Positions 7,453 through 16,599 of a DNA stretch of 64,000 nucleotides are shown here, one piece after another. The stretch covers positions 1,481,501-1,545,500 of the forward strand of contig NZ_CP065511.1 of the NCBI RefSeq assembly GCF_022811925.1, in the 5' to 3' direction. The notes below the pieces were generated by a model. The model was given only the letters and a program-made list of their open reading frames with translations, made no database searches and was not told the DNA's origin. Positions within the stretch are counted from its first letter, which is position 1, and each line of letters starts with the position of its first letter. This DNA comes from Cytobacillus oceanisediminis. Its GTDB lineage: Bacteria; Bacillota; Bacilli; Bacillales; Cytobacillaceae. The translations under genes were made by a program, and so were the position numbers.

Positions 7453-9210
7453 TTGTTTTCTATTTTAGGGAAATTAAGCTGGTTTTTTAAAGAGAACTGG
7501 AAAAGGTATACAATTGCCATTGCTCTGCTGATCATTGTCGGAATCCTTGATGTAATGCCTCCAAGGCTTGTAGGAATGGCAATTGATGATATCCATCTGG
7601 GTGAAATGAGCAGTGCTAAAATAATGGAATACCTTGGTTTATTGGCAATCATCACAATCGTGTCCTATGCAATAACTTATATCTGGATGTATCAGCTCTT
7701 CGGAGGGGCATTTTTGGTAGAAAGGAAACTGCGTTCACAGTTTATGGGACACCTATTGAAAATGACCCCAACATTTTTTGAGAAAAACCGGACCGGTGAT
7801 TTAATGGCCAGGGCTACAAATGATTTGAAAGCTATTTCGGTTACAGCCGGATTTGGCATATTGACACTTGTGGATTCCAGCGTATTTATGCTGACGATAT
7901 TATTTACAATGGGGTTTCTGGTTAGCTGGAAACTAACCTTTGCAGCAATATTGCCTCTGCCTATCATGGCTTATCTGATAAAGATTTACGGGAAGAAGAT
8001 TCATACACGGTTTATGAGTGCACAGGATGCCTTCGGAGAACTTAATGACAGAGTTCTTGAATCCGTTTCGGGAGTCCGGGTGGTGCGCGCTTATGTACAG
8101 GAAAGAGCGGATCAGCAGCGTTTCCATGAACTCACTGAAGATGTTTACAACAAAAATATAGAAGTTGCCAAAATTGATTCTCTTTTTGAGCCAACCATAA
8201 AGGTGATTGTGGGTCTAAGCTATCTTATAGGACTTGGGTACGGTGCATATCTTGTCTTCCATCAAACCATCACCCTGGGCCAGCTCGTGTCATTTAATGT
8301 GTATTTGGGCATGCTGATTTGGCCGATGTTCGCTATTGGAGAATTAATTAATGTTATGCAAAGGGGAAATGCGTCCCTTGATCGGGTACAGGAAACATTG
8401 TCCGCCAAGCAGGATATTAAGAATCCTGAAAACCCATCTATCGTTGAAACCCCTGCCAGTGTTACCTTTAAGGATGTTCATTTCCAATATCCTTCCTCAA
8501 AAACGGCTAACCTCAAAGGGATTAAGCTGCATATCGAGCGCGGGGAAACGCTGGGGATTGTAGGGAAAACAGGTAGCGGGAAGACCACTTTCATTAAGCA
8601 GCTTCTAAGAGAATACCCAACAGGCACCGGGATGCTTGCAATTGCAGATGTTCCGATTGAAGAACAGGAGCTTGAAAGAACGAGGGGATGGATCGGTTAC
8701 GTTCCGCAGGATCATGTTCTTTTCTCCAGAACTGTCCGGGAAAACATCCTTTTTGGAAAAGAGGAAGCGACTGAAGAAGATATGCAAAAAGCAATTGATT
8801 TGGCAGCTTTCCGCAAAGACCTTGAACTGCTGCCTGAAGGGCTTGGAACACTGGTCGGTGAAAAGGGAGTGGCCTTATCAGGAGGACAAAAACAGCGGAT
8901 TTCCATTGCACGTGCACTAGTGAAGGATCCGGAAATTCTGATCCTTGATGACTCACTTTCAGCCGTTGATGCCAAAACGGAAAAAAAGATCATTGATAAT
9001 ATCCGGACTGAGCGCAAGGGTAAAACGACAATAATTACAACACACAGGATGTCAGCCGTCCAGCACGCTGATCATATTATCGTCCTTGATGAAGGAGGAG
9101 TTGCAGAAGAAGGCACTCATGAGGACTTAATGGCTGCGAATGGATGGTACAAGGAACAATTTTTGAGGCAGCAAACTCAATTCTCTGAGGAAGAGGAGGT
9201 GCTTTCATGA
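7453..9210 (+). CDS. bmrC: BmrC-type ABC exporter half-transporter (permease-ATPase)
   Basis: This 585-residue protein starts at TTG 7453, with GGGGAGAG upstream. Residues ~1-310 form a six-helix exporter domain. The ATPase domain follows: Walker A GKTGSGKTT (~368), LSGGQKQR (~475), Walker B ILILDDSLSAVD. The residue after Walker B is Asp rather than catalytic Glu, the degenerate half-site expected for the BmrC partner of a heterodimer. B. subtilis BmrCD exports drugs at the plasma membrane. Length equals B. subtilis BmrC. It overlaps bmrD by 4 bases. Confidence 0.93.
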   Translation: MFSILGKLSWFFKENWKRYTIAIALLIIVGILDVMPPRLVGMAIDDIHLGEMSSAKIMEYLGLLAIITIVSYAITYIWMYQLFGGAFLVERKLRSQFMGHLLKMTPTFFEKNRTGDLMARATNDLKAISVTAGFGILTLVDSSVFMLTILFTMGFLVSWKLTFAAILPLPIMAYLIKIYGKKIHTRFMSAQDAFGELNDRVLESVSGVRVVRAYVQERADQQRFHELTEDVYNKNIEVAKIDSLFEPTIKVIVGLSYLIGLGYGAYLVFHQTITLGQLVSFNVYLGMLIWPMFAIGELINVMQRGNASLDRVQETLSAKQDIKNPENPSIVETPASVTFKDVHFQYPSSKTANLKGIKLHIERGETLGIVGKTGSGKTTFIKQLLREYPTGTGMLAIADVPIEEQELERTRGWIGYVPQDHVLFSRTVRENILFGKEEATEEDMQKAIDLAAFRKDLELLPEGLGTLVGEKGVALSGGQKQRISIARALVKDPEILILDDSLSAVDAKTEKKIIDNIRTERKGKTTIITTHRMSAVQHADHIIVLDEGGVAEEGTHEDLMAANGWYKEQFLRQQTQFSEEEEVLS

Positions 9211-11219
9211 CCACTGGGAAGCGTTTATTCCGGTATGCACTTCATTATAAAAAAACAATTATTGCGGCACTGCTGATGCTTACGATAGCTGTAACGGCAG
9301 ATCTGGCTGGGCCTTTCATAGCCAAGAAAATGATTGATGACCATATCCTTGGCATAGAATCTGTCTGGTATCAGACAGAGGGCGGAGAAGATGCTGTAGA
9401 ATTTGATGGACATTTTTACAAAAAAGAGCAAAACCTTGATCAGGGTGAGCAGAAAATAAATCAGGCCCGCATTCTGCAGGCAGGAAGCCAATTCGTCTTT
9501 ATCAGCGGTGACATTGCATTTGATGGAGAGCGAACCTATAAAGATGGCAAACTGTTTATTGAAAAAAGCGGCCAAACCGAAATATATGCTGGGAAGGCAT
9601 TGACTGGTGAAGAATTGATGCTCTTTTATTCACCTGAGATTCCTAAGATCGTTCAGCTTTTGGCCTTTTACTTTGGATTGCTGGTTATCGCTGCATTTTT
9701 TCAGTACGGCCAGCGGTTTTTTCTGCAAAAGTCGGCAAATAGGATCATTCAGCAAATGAGAGAGGATGTCTTCGGGCAGATTCAAAGACTGCCAATCAGT
9801 TACTTTGACAATCTGCCGGCAGGCAAGGTGGTTGCCCGTATAACTAATGATACAGAAGCCATAAGGGAGCTTTATGTGACAGTACTGGCAACCTTTTTTA
9901 CAAGTGCCATATATATTTCAGGTATTTATATCGCTTTATTTATTTTAGATGCCAAGCTTGCTGCAATCTGTTTAATCCTGCTCCCGATTTTATATGTATG
10001 GGCGATTGTGTACCGTAAGTATGCATCGAAATACAACCATGTAATCCGTTCCAGGGTGAGTGATATCAATGGCATGGTTAACGAATCTATTCAGGGAATG
10101 AACATTATCCAGGCGTTTGGCCGCGAAAAAGATACACAAAAGGATTTTGAAAAGCTGAATACAGAGCATTTTACTTTCCAGAATAAACTTTTAAGCCTGA
10201 ATTCCCTGACCTCACATAATTTAGTGGGGGTGCTGAGAAATGTGGTCTTTGTTGCCTTTATCTGGTATTTCGGGGGAGAATCGCTACATGCATCATCTGT
10301 CATTTCACTCGGAATGCTTTATGCATTTGTAGACTACATTAACCGCCTGTTTCAGCCGGTGCAAGGCATTGTTAATCAATTGGCCAATCTTGAGCAGGCA
10401 CTTGTTGCCGGTGAAAGAGTCTTCAAATTGCTTGATGAAAAGGGCATTGATATTAGTGATAATAACATATCCCGCTATAAAGGGGATGTTACATTCGATC
10501 ATGTGCACTTTGGCTATAAAGAGAAGGAATATGTGCTGAAGGATCTAAATTTTGAAGCAAAACACGGAGAGACAGTTGCGCTGGTAGGCCATACCGGATC
10601 AGGTAAAAGTTCAATCATGAATCTTCTCTTCCGTTTTTATGATTGCCAGGAAGGCAAAATTATGATTGATGGAATGGATATAAAACAGATTCCAAGGCAG
10701 GAGCTCCGCAAACATATGGGCATCGTCCTGCAGGATCCTTTTTTGTTCACAGGGACCATTGCTTCCAATGTCAGTCTTGATGACCCTGAAATAACGCGTG
10801 ACAAAGTGGAGAAGGCTCTGAGGGATGTCGGAGCAGATAAGATTTTTCAGCATCTTGAAAAAGGTTTTGATGAGCCGGTTATCGAGAAGGGAAGTACGCT
10901 CTCCAGCGGGCAGAGGCAGCTCATTTCCTTTGCGCGCGCCCTTGCTTTTGACCCGGCCATCCTGATACTCGATGAAGCAACATCAAGCATTGATACTGAG
11001 ACAGAATTGATTATCCAGGAAGCCATGGATGTGCTGAAAAAAGGAAGAACCACTTTTATTATCGCCCATCGGCTGTCGACAATCCGAAATGCTGATCAAA
11101 TCCTCGTTCTAGATAGAGGCAAAATAGTTGAAAAAGGAAACCATGATGAATTAATGGAGCAAAAGGGTAAATATTATCAAATGTATCAGCTCCAGCAAGG
11201 ATCAACACTTGCAGGATAG
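9207..11219 (+). CDS. bmrD: BmrD-type ABC exporter half-transporter (permease-ATPase)
   Basis: This is a 670-residue protein. Between helix 1 and helix 2 (about residues 45-145) lies a ~100-residue hydrophilic insert, matching the extracellular domain known in BmrD. The ATPase carries Walker A GHTGSGKSS, an LSSGQRQL signature and a complete Walker B ILILDEATSSID with catalytic Glu. It therefore supplies the active ATP site to the BmrC partner. ATGA overlap with bmrC indicates a strict 1:1 unit. Confidence 0.93.
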   Translation: MTTGKRLFRYALHYKKTIIAALLMLTIAVTADLAGPFIAKKMIDDHILGIESVWYQTEGGEDAVEFDGHFYKKEQNLDQGEQKINQARILQAGSQFVFISGDIAFDGERTYKDGKLFIEKSGQTEIYAGKALTGEELMLFYSPEIPKIVQLLAFYFGLLVIAAFFQYGQRFFLQKSANRIIQQMREDVFGQIQRLPISYFDNLPAGKVVARITNDTEAIRELYVTVLATFFTSAIYISGIYIALFILDAKLAAICLILLPILYVWAIVYRKYASKYNHVIRSRVSDINGMVNESIQGMNIIQAFGREKDTQKDFEKLNTEHFTFQNKLLSLNSLTSHNLVGVLRNVVFVAFIWYFGGESLHASSVISLGMLYAFVDYINRLFQPVQGIVNQLANLEQALVAGERVFKLLDEKGIDISDNNISRYKGDVTFDHVHFGYKEKEYVLKDLNFEAKHGETVALVGHTGSGKSSIMNLLFRFYDCQEGKIMIDGMDIKQIPRQELRKHMGIVLQDPFLFTGTIASNVSLDDPEITRDKVEKALRDVGADKIFQHLEKGFDEPVIEKGSTLSSGQRQLISFARALAFDPAILILDEATSSIDTETELIIQEAMDVLKKGRTTFIIAHRLSTIRNADQILVLDRGKIVEKGNHDELMEQKGKYYQMYQLQQGSTLAG

Positions 11220-11224
11220 CAGGG

Positions 11225-11249
11225 AAGCGCCGGATGGCGCTTTCTTTTT
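11225..11249 (+). terminator. Terminator of bmrCD
   Basis: AAGCGCC, a GGAT loop and GGCGCTT are followed by TCTTTTT. Confidence 0.85.
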
Positions 11250-11478
11250 AGGTTTTTGAGGTTTTTTACATTGATATGATGAGCATATCCGCGAAAATTT
11301 CGATATAACTGCAGAAAATCAAATTTATCCGCGAATCGCCATCCCAAGGAATTAACATAAACATTTTGTTGTTCAATTAATTTTCACTTTTCGGACACAA
11401 AATAGTACCGGGCAAAGAATTTCTGATAAGTTATTTCATGGTATTTTGATATTATCAAACATATCTGGAGGAGTTCAA

Positions 11479-11562
11479 ATGGAGGAATTTTCTATTACTT
11501 TGGTGATTGCAAGTATTATGGTGCTTGGATACTTCATAGGATATACAATTGTGAAAGCATAG
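11479..11562 (+). CDS. 27-residue membrane micropeptide
   Basis: The frame begins MEEFSITLVIASIMV and ends TIVKA: one hydrophobic helix with an acidic N-terminus and Lys near the C-terminus. A strong SD (TGGAGGAG) lies 6 bases upstream and a terminator follows directly, so it looks like an independent micropeptide gene. Function is unknown; the 11250-11478 stretch before it holds no other gene. Confidence 0.6.
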   Translation: MEEFSITLVIASIMVLGYFIGYTIVKA

Positions 11563-11592
11563 CTGCCGGCTTTACCGCCCGGCAGTTTTTTT
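11563..11592 (+). terminator. Terminator after the micropeptide
   Basis: CTGCCGG pairs with CCGGCAG and is followed by T7. Confidence 0.8.
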
Positions 11593-11675
11593 ATTCCAAG
11601 TTATATCATTAAAATTTAAAAATAAGGGAAAAGAATAAATATGAATCATAGTGATCATTTAAGGAGGTATGAAAT

Positions 11676-13058
11676 TTGGCTGATTTCAGAATTGAAAAGG
11701 ATACACTTGGCGAAGTGAAGGTGCCTGCGGATAAATATTGGGGAGCCCAGACGCAGCGGAGCAAGGATAATTTCAAAATCGGCATTGAAAAAATGCCGAT
11801 GGAAGTGATTTATGCTTTTGCTAAGGTAAAGCGTTCAGCTGCAGTGGTCAATAATAAACTTGGGAAACTGTCTGATGACAAAAAGGATGCCATCTCACTG
11901 GCCTGTGATGAAGTTCTTGATCATAAGTTTGACAGTCATTTTCCGCTGGCTGTCTGGCAGACAGGGAGTGGCACACAATCAAATATGAATGTAAATGAGG
12001 TTGTCGCGAAAAAGGCAAATGAATTGCTGGCCAAGAAGGGTTTGCAAGAAATTAAAGTTCATCCGAATGATGATGTCAATATGTCTCAAAGCTCGAATGA
12101 TACATTTCCGACTGCCATGCATATCGCAGCCTATACCGAGGTGGAGAAAAAACTGCTTCCATCGTTAAAGGACTTAATAAAGACGGTCAAATTGAAAGAG
12201 GCGGCCTTTAAGACAATCGTGAAAATAGGCAGGACCCATTTACAGGATGCAACTCCCCTTACATTGGGCCAGGAGATCAGCGGCTGGCGTGCCATGCTTG
12301 AAAAGAATGAAAAAATGCTGACGGATGCAAAGCAATATTTGCTTGACTTAGCCATTGGAGGTACAGCAGTCGGTACAGGCATTAATGCAGATAAGTCATT
12401 TGGATCTGAAATGGCAAACGAAATATCCAGACTTACAGGCTATTCATTCCGATCTTCTGAAAATAAATTTCAGGCCCTGACCAGCCATAATGAAATTGTC
12501 CATGTTCATGGCACATTGAAGGGGCTTGCGGCCGATTTAATGAAAATTGCCAATGATGTCCGCTGGCTCTCAAGCGGGCCGCGCAGCGGAATTGGGGAAT
12601 TATCGATACCTGCAAATGAACCTGGCAGTTCAATCATGCCAGGCAAAGTAAATCCGACACAGAGTGAAGCCCTTACGATGGTGGTTTGCCAGGTCTTTGG
12701 TAATGATGCCTCGATTGGATTCGCTGCCAGTCAAGGGAATTTCGAATTGAATGTGTTCAAGCCTGTTATTATCTATAATCTTCTTCAAAGCATCAGAATC
12801 CTAGCAGATGGAATGGCCTCTTTCAATGAAAATTGCATGAGGGGACTGGAAGCTAATAATGAAGTGATTAATGGCCATGTTGAGAGGTCACTAATGCTTG
12901 TAACAGCACTTAATCCGCATATTGGCTATGAAAAAGCAGCGGAAATAGCAAAACTCGCATTCAGGGAGAATACAACTTTGAAAGAAGCAGCATTAAAAAC
13001 AGGCTATATTACTGAGGAACAATATGAGAATTGGGTTGTACCCGAAAAAATGTTCTAA
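11676..13058 (+). CDS. fumC: Class II fumarate hydratase
   Basis: This 460-residue protein starts at TTG 11676 behind AAGGAGGT. The superfamily signature [13 protein letters not shown] (about residue 316-328) and the upstream [10 protein letters not shown] segment identify the fumarase/aspartase family. Fumarase is favoured by full-length similarity to CitG/FumC over aspartase, including the N-terminal [20 protein letters not shown]. It interconverts fumarate and malate in the cytosolic TCA cycle. Confidence 0.93.
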   Translation: MADFRIEKDTLGEVKVPADKYWGAQTQRSKDNFKIGIEKMPMEVIYAFAKVKRSAAVVNNKLGKLSDDKKDAISLACDEVLDHKFDSHFPLAVWQTGSGTQSNMNVNEVVAKKANELLAKKGLQEIKVHPNDDVNMSQSSNDTFPTAMHIAAYTEVEKKLLPSLKDLIKTVKLKEAAFKTIVKIGRTHLQDATPLTLGQEISGWRAMLEKNEKMLTDAKQYLLDLAIGGTAVGTGINADKSFGSEMANEISRLTGYSFRSSENKFQALTSHNEIVHVHGTLKGLAADLMKIANDVRWLSSGPRSGIGELSIPANEPGSSIMPGKVNPTQSEALTMVVCQVFGNDASIGFAASQGNFELNVFKPVIIYNLLQSIRILADGMASFNENCMRGLEANNEVINGHVERSLMLVTALNPHIGYEKAAEIAKLAFRENTTLKEAALKTGYITEEQYENWVVPEKMF

Positions 13059-13065
13059 TATTAAA

Positions 13066-13092
13066 TGGCCCTCCTTTCAGAAAGGAGGGCCA
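13066..13092. terminator. Hairpin between fumC and the convergent SASP gene
   Basis: TGGCCCTCCTTTC pairs with AAAGGAGGGCCA. Flanks are A/T rich but without a long T run in either direction, so efficiency is uncertain. Confidence 0.65.
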
Positions 13093-13124
13093 AGCCATAT
13101 TTATTCAATTGTTATATTGCTTTA

Positions 13125-13343
13125 TTAGAAAGAACCGCCACCAAGCTGTTGTTCAGCCATTTGTACAAGGCGTTTTGTGATTTCTCCGCCAACAGATCCG
13201 TTAGCGCGGGAAGTTGTTTCTGCACCAAGGTTTACACCAAATTCAGTAGCGATTTCGTACTTCATTTGATCAAGTGCTTGTGCTACTCCTGGTACTAGTA
13301 ATTGGTTTGAGGAATTGCTTCTGCTAGATGATTGGTTGTTCAT
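13125..13343 (-). CDS. Alpha/beta-type small acid-soluble spore protein
   Basis: This is a 72-residue protein with the SASP core: [21 protein letters not shown], a GPR protease cleavage site EIATEFGV (about residue 30-37), and the C-terminal [15 protein letters not shown]. It binds and protects spore DNA and is degraded at germination. Neighbourhood with bmrCD and the yhe genes mirrors sspB in B. subtilis, but paralogues are too alike to name it firmly. The SD is GAGGAGG. Confidence 0.95.
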   Translation of the reverse strand: MNNQSSSRSNSSNQLLVPGVAQALDQMKYEIATEFGVNLGAETTSRANGSVGGEITKRLVQMAEQQLGGGSF

Positions 13344-13383
13344 GTGATTTCCTCCTCGAAATATAAGTGTTGGTTTATTGGTT

Positions 13384-13444
13384 GGGTTAGCTGGAATTGC
13401 ACCAGCACAAGGATTTTATCCTGCTCCACTGCCTGGCGTAACCC
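13384..13444 (-). promoter_or_regulatory. Possible structured RNA leader of the SASP gene
   Basis: On the minus strand GGGTTA (13444-13439) can close with TAACCC (13389-13384), enclosing two hairpins: AGGAT/ATCCT (13422-13410) and GCTGG/CCAGC (13406-13390). A further GCGG/CCGC stem lies upstream near 13465-13485. The 296-base gap 13344-13639 holds no other gene. I do not recognise it as a known riboswitch. Structure is by eye only. Confidence 0.35.
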
Positions 13445-13639
13445 ATCGTTTTTTAGTGCGGGAGCTTGATGCCGCTGTGTTTACTCTCTATTATGTTTGA
13501 TTTATAAGAGTTTATTCTTTTTGGGAATCGGGAATTTTTTCCTGAAGGGACTTTCTGATTAAGAGCTTTACATAAGGAAGCTTATACAAACAAACCATAT
13601 TTAATATCAGCTGAGTTAACGAAAGTGAGAGGATTGAAA

Positions 13640-13882
13640 ATGGCGATATGCCCTGTCTGCAACGGGTTTGAGAAACTGGAAGCAACCTGCAGCTCCTGTG
13701 GAAGCAGTATGGAGGACAGTGGAAGAGTAATGGATTTTTACGATGATTACAGTGCCTATATGCCAATCGACCAGATGAAAATGGAAGATGGCTATCCCCA
13801 GGATTATCAAAGGGAAGAATGTCCGCATTTGCTAAAGTGTCCATCATGCGGTCAGGATTCAGTAAAGTTAATCAAAGAGTAG
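13640..13882 (+). CDS. Small zinc-ribbon protein
   Basis: This 80-residue protein has three CxxC knuckles (CPVC at residues 4-7, CSSC near 18-21, CPSC near the C-terminus), enough for one or two zinc sites. The middle is acidic and Tyr/Asp rich. ATG 13640 is chosen because GAGAGGA lies just upstream; the longer GTG start has no SD. Function is unknown. It is a standalone gene. Confidence 0.7.
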   Translation: MAICPVCNGFEKLEATCSSCGSSMEDSGRVMDFYDDYSAYMPIDQMKMEDGYPQDYQREECPHLLKCPSCGQDSVKLIKE

Positions 13883-13894
13883 AATGGAAATATA

Positions 13895-13958
13895 GAAAAG
13901 CGAAAGCGCCTTGCTCACCCCCGACACCTCGAGGGAGTAGGCGCTGGAGCTAGACAGT
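13895..13958. repeat. Dispersed repeat, long copy (1 of 3)
   Basis: The segment runs from GAAAAGCGAAAGCGCC to GGCGCTGGAGCTAGACAG, and its ends can fold together (GCGCC/GGCGC). The same terminal words recur at 16502-16540 and 44996-45026. Elements of this kind (ending CTGGAGCTAGACAG) are familiar as intergenic repeats in Bacillaceae. Confidence 0.75.
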
Positions 13959-13960
13959 AT

Positions 13961-13986
13961 AAAAAAACCCCGTCATCGACGGGGCT
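13961..13986 (-). terminator. Terminator of the msmX-like gene
   Basis: CCCCGTC, ATC and GACGGGG form the stem. On the minus strand it is followed by T7 (A7 at 13961-13967). Confidence 0.88.
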
Positions 13987-13992
13987 TCGATA

Positions 13993-15102
13993 TTATTCTT
14001 TTTCAGAACGGATTCTTCTTTCATTGTCTGCATCAAAGAAATGTGCTTTGTTCATATCGAAAGCCAGCTCAAGGTTTTGGCCAGGCTTAATATCTGTGCG
14101 GGAATCCACGCGTGCAACAAAATCCTGGCCTTCGACGCTTGAGTAAATCATTGTTTCAGCACCTGTCAGTTCGGAAACGTCAATGCGGGCATTAATTTTT
14201 GAACCGGCAGAAGCATCAATAAATACTGGCTCATCGTGAATGTCTTCTGGGCGAATGCCAAGGACGATGTCTTTGCCTGTATACCCTTGTTCACGAAGAA
14301 CTTTCATTTTACCCTCTGGGACAGCAATCTGAGTTTTGCCAATGACAAATTTGCCGTCTTCAAGCTTTCCGTTAAAGAAGTTCATGGCTGGTGAACCAAT
14401 AAATCCGCCTACAAATACGTTTTCAGGCTTCTCATAAACTTCTTTCGGTGCGCCTACCTGCTGAATCACTCCATCTTTCATAACAACCAGGCGGGTAGCC
14501 ATTGTCATGGCCTCTGTCTGATCATGGGTTACATAGATGGTTGTAGTTTGAAGGCGCTGATGAAGTTTGGCAATTTCTGCACGCATTTGAACACGAAGCT
14601 TTGCATCAAGGTTTGATAAAGGTTCGTCCATCAGGAATACCTTTGCATCACGGACAATCGCACGGCCCAAGGCTACACGCTGTCGCTGACCGCCTGACAA
14701 TGCTTTCGGTTTGCGGTCAAGATAAGGCTCCAGACCAAGAATTTTAGCTGCTTCCTTTACACGGCGGTCGATTTCGTCTTTTGGAAATTTACGAAGCTTA
14801 AGGCCGAAAGCCATGTTATCGTACACAGACATATGCGGATAAAGTGCATAGTTCTGGAAAACCATTGCAATATCACGATCTTTTGGAGGGACATCGTTGA
14901 CACGCTTTTCGTCGATATAGAAGTCGCCTTTTGAAATTTCCTCAAGGCCTGCAATCATACGGAGAGTTGTGGATTTACCGCAGCCGGAAGGACCGACAAA
15001 TACGATAAATTCTTTATCCTTTATATGAAGGTTAAAATCTTCTACTGCTGTTACTTTATTGTCATAAATTTTATAAATATTATCGAGTTTTAATTCTGCC
15101 AT
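13993..15102 (-). CDS. msmX: Sugar ABC importer ATPase, MsmX/UgpC type
   Basis: This is a 369-residue protein with Walker A GPSGCGKST (~37), LSGGQRQR (~134), Walker B VFLMDEPLSNLDAKLR, H-loop and a C-terminal OB-type regulatory domain (~240-369, MOI-like). It is near the length of MsmX (365). No permease or binding protein lies nearby, in line with MsmX serving many sugar importers. A cre-like site (15187-15200) lies upstream. Confidence 0.85.
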   Translation of the reverse strand: MAELKLDNIYKIYDNKVTAVEDFNLHIKDKEFIVFVGPSGCGKSTTLRMIAGLEEISKGDFYIDEKRVNDVPPKDRDIAMVFQNYALYPHMSVYDNMAFGLKLRKFPKDEIDRRVKEAAKILGLEPYLDRKPKALSGGQRQRVALGRAIVRDAKVFLMDEPLSNLDAKLRVQMRAEIAKLHQRLQTTTIYVTHDQTEAMTMATRLVVMKDGVIQQVGAPKEVYEKPENVFVGGFIGSPAMNFFNGKLEDGKFVIGKTQIAVPEGKMKVLREQGYTGKDIVLGIRPEDIHDEPVFIDASAGSKINARIDVSELTGAETMIYSSVEGQDFVARVDSRTDIKPGQNLELAFDMNKAHFFDADNERRIRSEKE

Positions 15103-15186
15103 CAGGGTAACCTCCCAGTATTCTTTATTAGTAACAGTTTAATGGATATGTGGGTTTTCCTATATGGCCAAACTGCACAAAAAATC

Positions 15187-15200
15187 TGAAAGCGTTTTTA
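15187..15200. promoter_or_regulatory. Possible CcpA (cre) site
   Basis: TGAAAGCGTTTTTA matches the cre consensus TGWAANCGNTNWCA at all but one position (T for the penultimate C). It lies between msmX and the upstream regulator gene, so it may affect transcription of msmX. Confidence 0.35.
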
Positions 15201-15215
15201 TGCAATGTGCTCAAA

Positions 15216-16109
15216 TCATTTATGTTCAACCAGCAAACAAGCTAAATAAACAGTCAGCGCACTGTTGAAATCTTTTAATTGAATGCCGGTTTTCTCTGTG
15301 AACCTATCCAGTCTGTATTGCAGAGTATTGCGGTGGAGATACAATTTTTTTGCCGTTAATGAAACGTTGGAGCTGTTCTGTAAAAAAACCTTTATGGTGT
15401 GCAGGAGTTCTGGGTCTTCTTCCAGTAAAGTAAGGCGTGAAAGCAGGCTCATTTTTAAATTCTCATCCAGACTCCCGGTGACAAGGGAGGGAAATAGCGT
15501 TTCAAATTTCAGCACCCTTTCGGCTGGAAGCAAGGAGGAGGCTTGCTCAAAAAAACGCTGTTCTTCTTTAAAATAATTGCGCAAATGTGCCTCCAGCCTA
15601 TTCGGAATGCCAATGTAAAAGGATGTTTTTACAAAAAAATCACTTTCAAAAGCGTTGGAAATAGCAAGGAATTCTTCTTCGGCAAGAGGGTCGTTAGCTT
15701 CCTCAACAATGACTCCTCTAGCTGGCCCGTTCCATAAGATCATAATGTCCTTTTCAAAAAAGCCTTTAAAAGCAGCTTCCATATCCTCGCGGATCCATTC
15801 GCCCTCAGACATCTTAAATTGAACAAGCCTGTACGGAACATCTTTTGCTAATGATGGAAATTCCCCATTTGAAAATAGGTATTGAAACCAGGCTTGCGCA
15901 GCGGGGGCATGGTGAATGGAGCAGTCATGGAATTCAAATAAAGTTTTTAAGACCATCAGACTGTCTGCAGATACCTCTTGAGATGGGATGCCAAGCCATT
16001 GGCCCGAATCCTCATGATGAAGCCAGTACATATCAGAATAACAGCTAAAATCAGGTCTTTCATTTTCAAGCAGAGAGCCCGGATATTGGTCATGTAATTT
16101 TTTTAACAT
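15216..16109 (-). CDS. PucR/CdaR-type helix-turn-helix transcriptional regulator
   Basis: This is a 297-residue protein. The C-terminal ~60 residues (VSLTAKKLYLHRNTLQYRLDR...) are the PucR-type HTH found in CdaR/PucR activators; the N-terminal ~230 residues have no motif I can name. It is transcribed in the same direction as the msmX-like gene with a 113-base gap, so it could control it or sense a sugar acid. The effector is unknown. Confidence 0.78.
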   Translation of the reverse strand: MLKKLHDQYPGSLLENERPDFSCYSDMYWLHHEDSGQWLGIPSQEVSADSLMVLKTLFEFHDCSIHHAPAAQAWFQYLFSNGEFPSLAKDVPYRLVQFKMSEGEWIREDMEAAFKGFFEKDIMILWNGPARGVIVEEANDPLAEEEFLAISNAFESDFFVKTSFYIGIPNRLEAHLRNYFKEEQRFFEQASSLLPAERVLKFETLFPSLVTGSLDENLKMSLLSRLTLLEEDPELLHTIKVFLQNSSNVSLTAKKLYLHRNTLQYRLDRFTEKTGIQLKDFNSALTVYLACLLVEHK

Positions 16110-16238
16110 ATCATTACCCTTTAGTTTGATAAATTTTTGTGTTTCTTATATTATAGCAGTTATAATTTAATTGAAAAAATTAACTTAATCTGTGAATGTT
16201 TCTATAAAGGTGAAATGAAAGTATAAGGGGTGAGACTC

Positions 16239-16499
16239 ATGGAATATACACCGGAAATGAAAAACCGCTTGAAGAGGCTGGAAGGCCAGGTGCGGGGTGT
16301 TATCCGAATGATGGAAGAAGAAAAACACTGCAAGGATGTTGTAACACAATTATCTGCTGTCCGTTCTGCAGTTGACCGTGCAATGGGATATATTGTAGCT
16401 AAAAATCTGGAGACATGTATTCGGGAAGCTAATGACGAAGGCAAAAATGCGGAGAATGCAATCCAGGAAGCAGTGAATATGATTGTGAAAAGCAGATGA
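16239..16499 (+). CDS. CsoR/CstR family repressor (persulfide-sensor-like)
   Basis: This is an 86-residue all-helical protein of the DUF156 family (RLKRLEGQVRGVIRMMEEEKHC). Counted from ATG 16239 (SD AAGGGGTGA), the conserved cysteines are C31 and C60. These numbers match the two reactive cysteines of S. aureus CstR. The copper ligand His that CsoR has four residues before the second Cys is Asn56 here. Persulfide/sulfane-sulfur sensing is therefore more likely than copper sensing (inference). No sulfide-oxidation genes are adjacent. Confidence 0.85.
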   Translation: MEYTPEMKNRLKRLEGQVRGVIRMMEEEKHCKDVVTQLSAVRSAVDRAMGYIVAKNLETCIREANDEGKNAENAIQEAVNMIVKSR

Positions 16500-16501
16500 T
16501 C

Positions 16502-16540
16502 AGAAAAGCGGAAGGCGCCTGGAGCTAGACAGTTATCTAA
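16502..16540. repeat. Dispersed repeat (2 of 3)
   Basis: AGAAAAGCGGAAGGCGCC followed by TGGAGCTAGACAGTTATCTAA, sharing its ends with the copies at 13895 and 44996. It starts right after the CstR-like stop codon. Confidence 0.75.
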
Positions 16541-16570
16541 TTCAGAATTAATACAATTTAATCTTTATTA

Positions 16571-16595
16571 AAAGGCACCTGAAATCAGGTGCCTC
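16571..16595 (-). terminator. Terminator of the minus-strand DUF4021-like gene
   Basis: GGCACCTG (16574-16581) pairs with CAGGTGCC (16586-16593). On the minus strand the stem is followed by TTTTAATAAAG. It may also stop plus-strand readthrough. Confidence 0.75.
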
Positions 16596-16599
16596 TTAG

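Noticed and set aside
13390..13449. 19-codon minus-strand frame inside the SASP leader (MGYARQW...)
   Set aside because: No SD; the segment is better explained as RNA structure.
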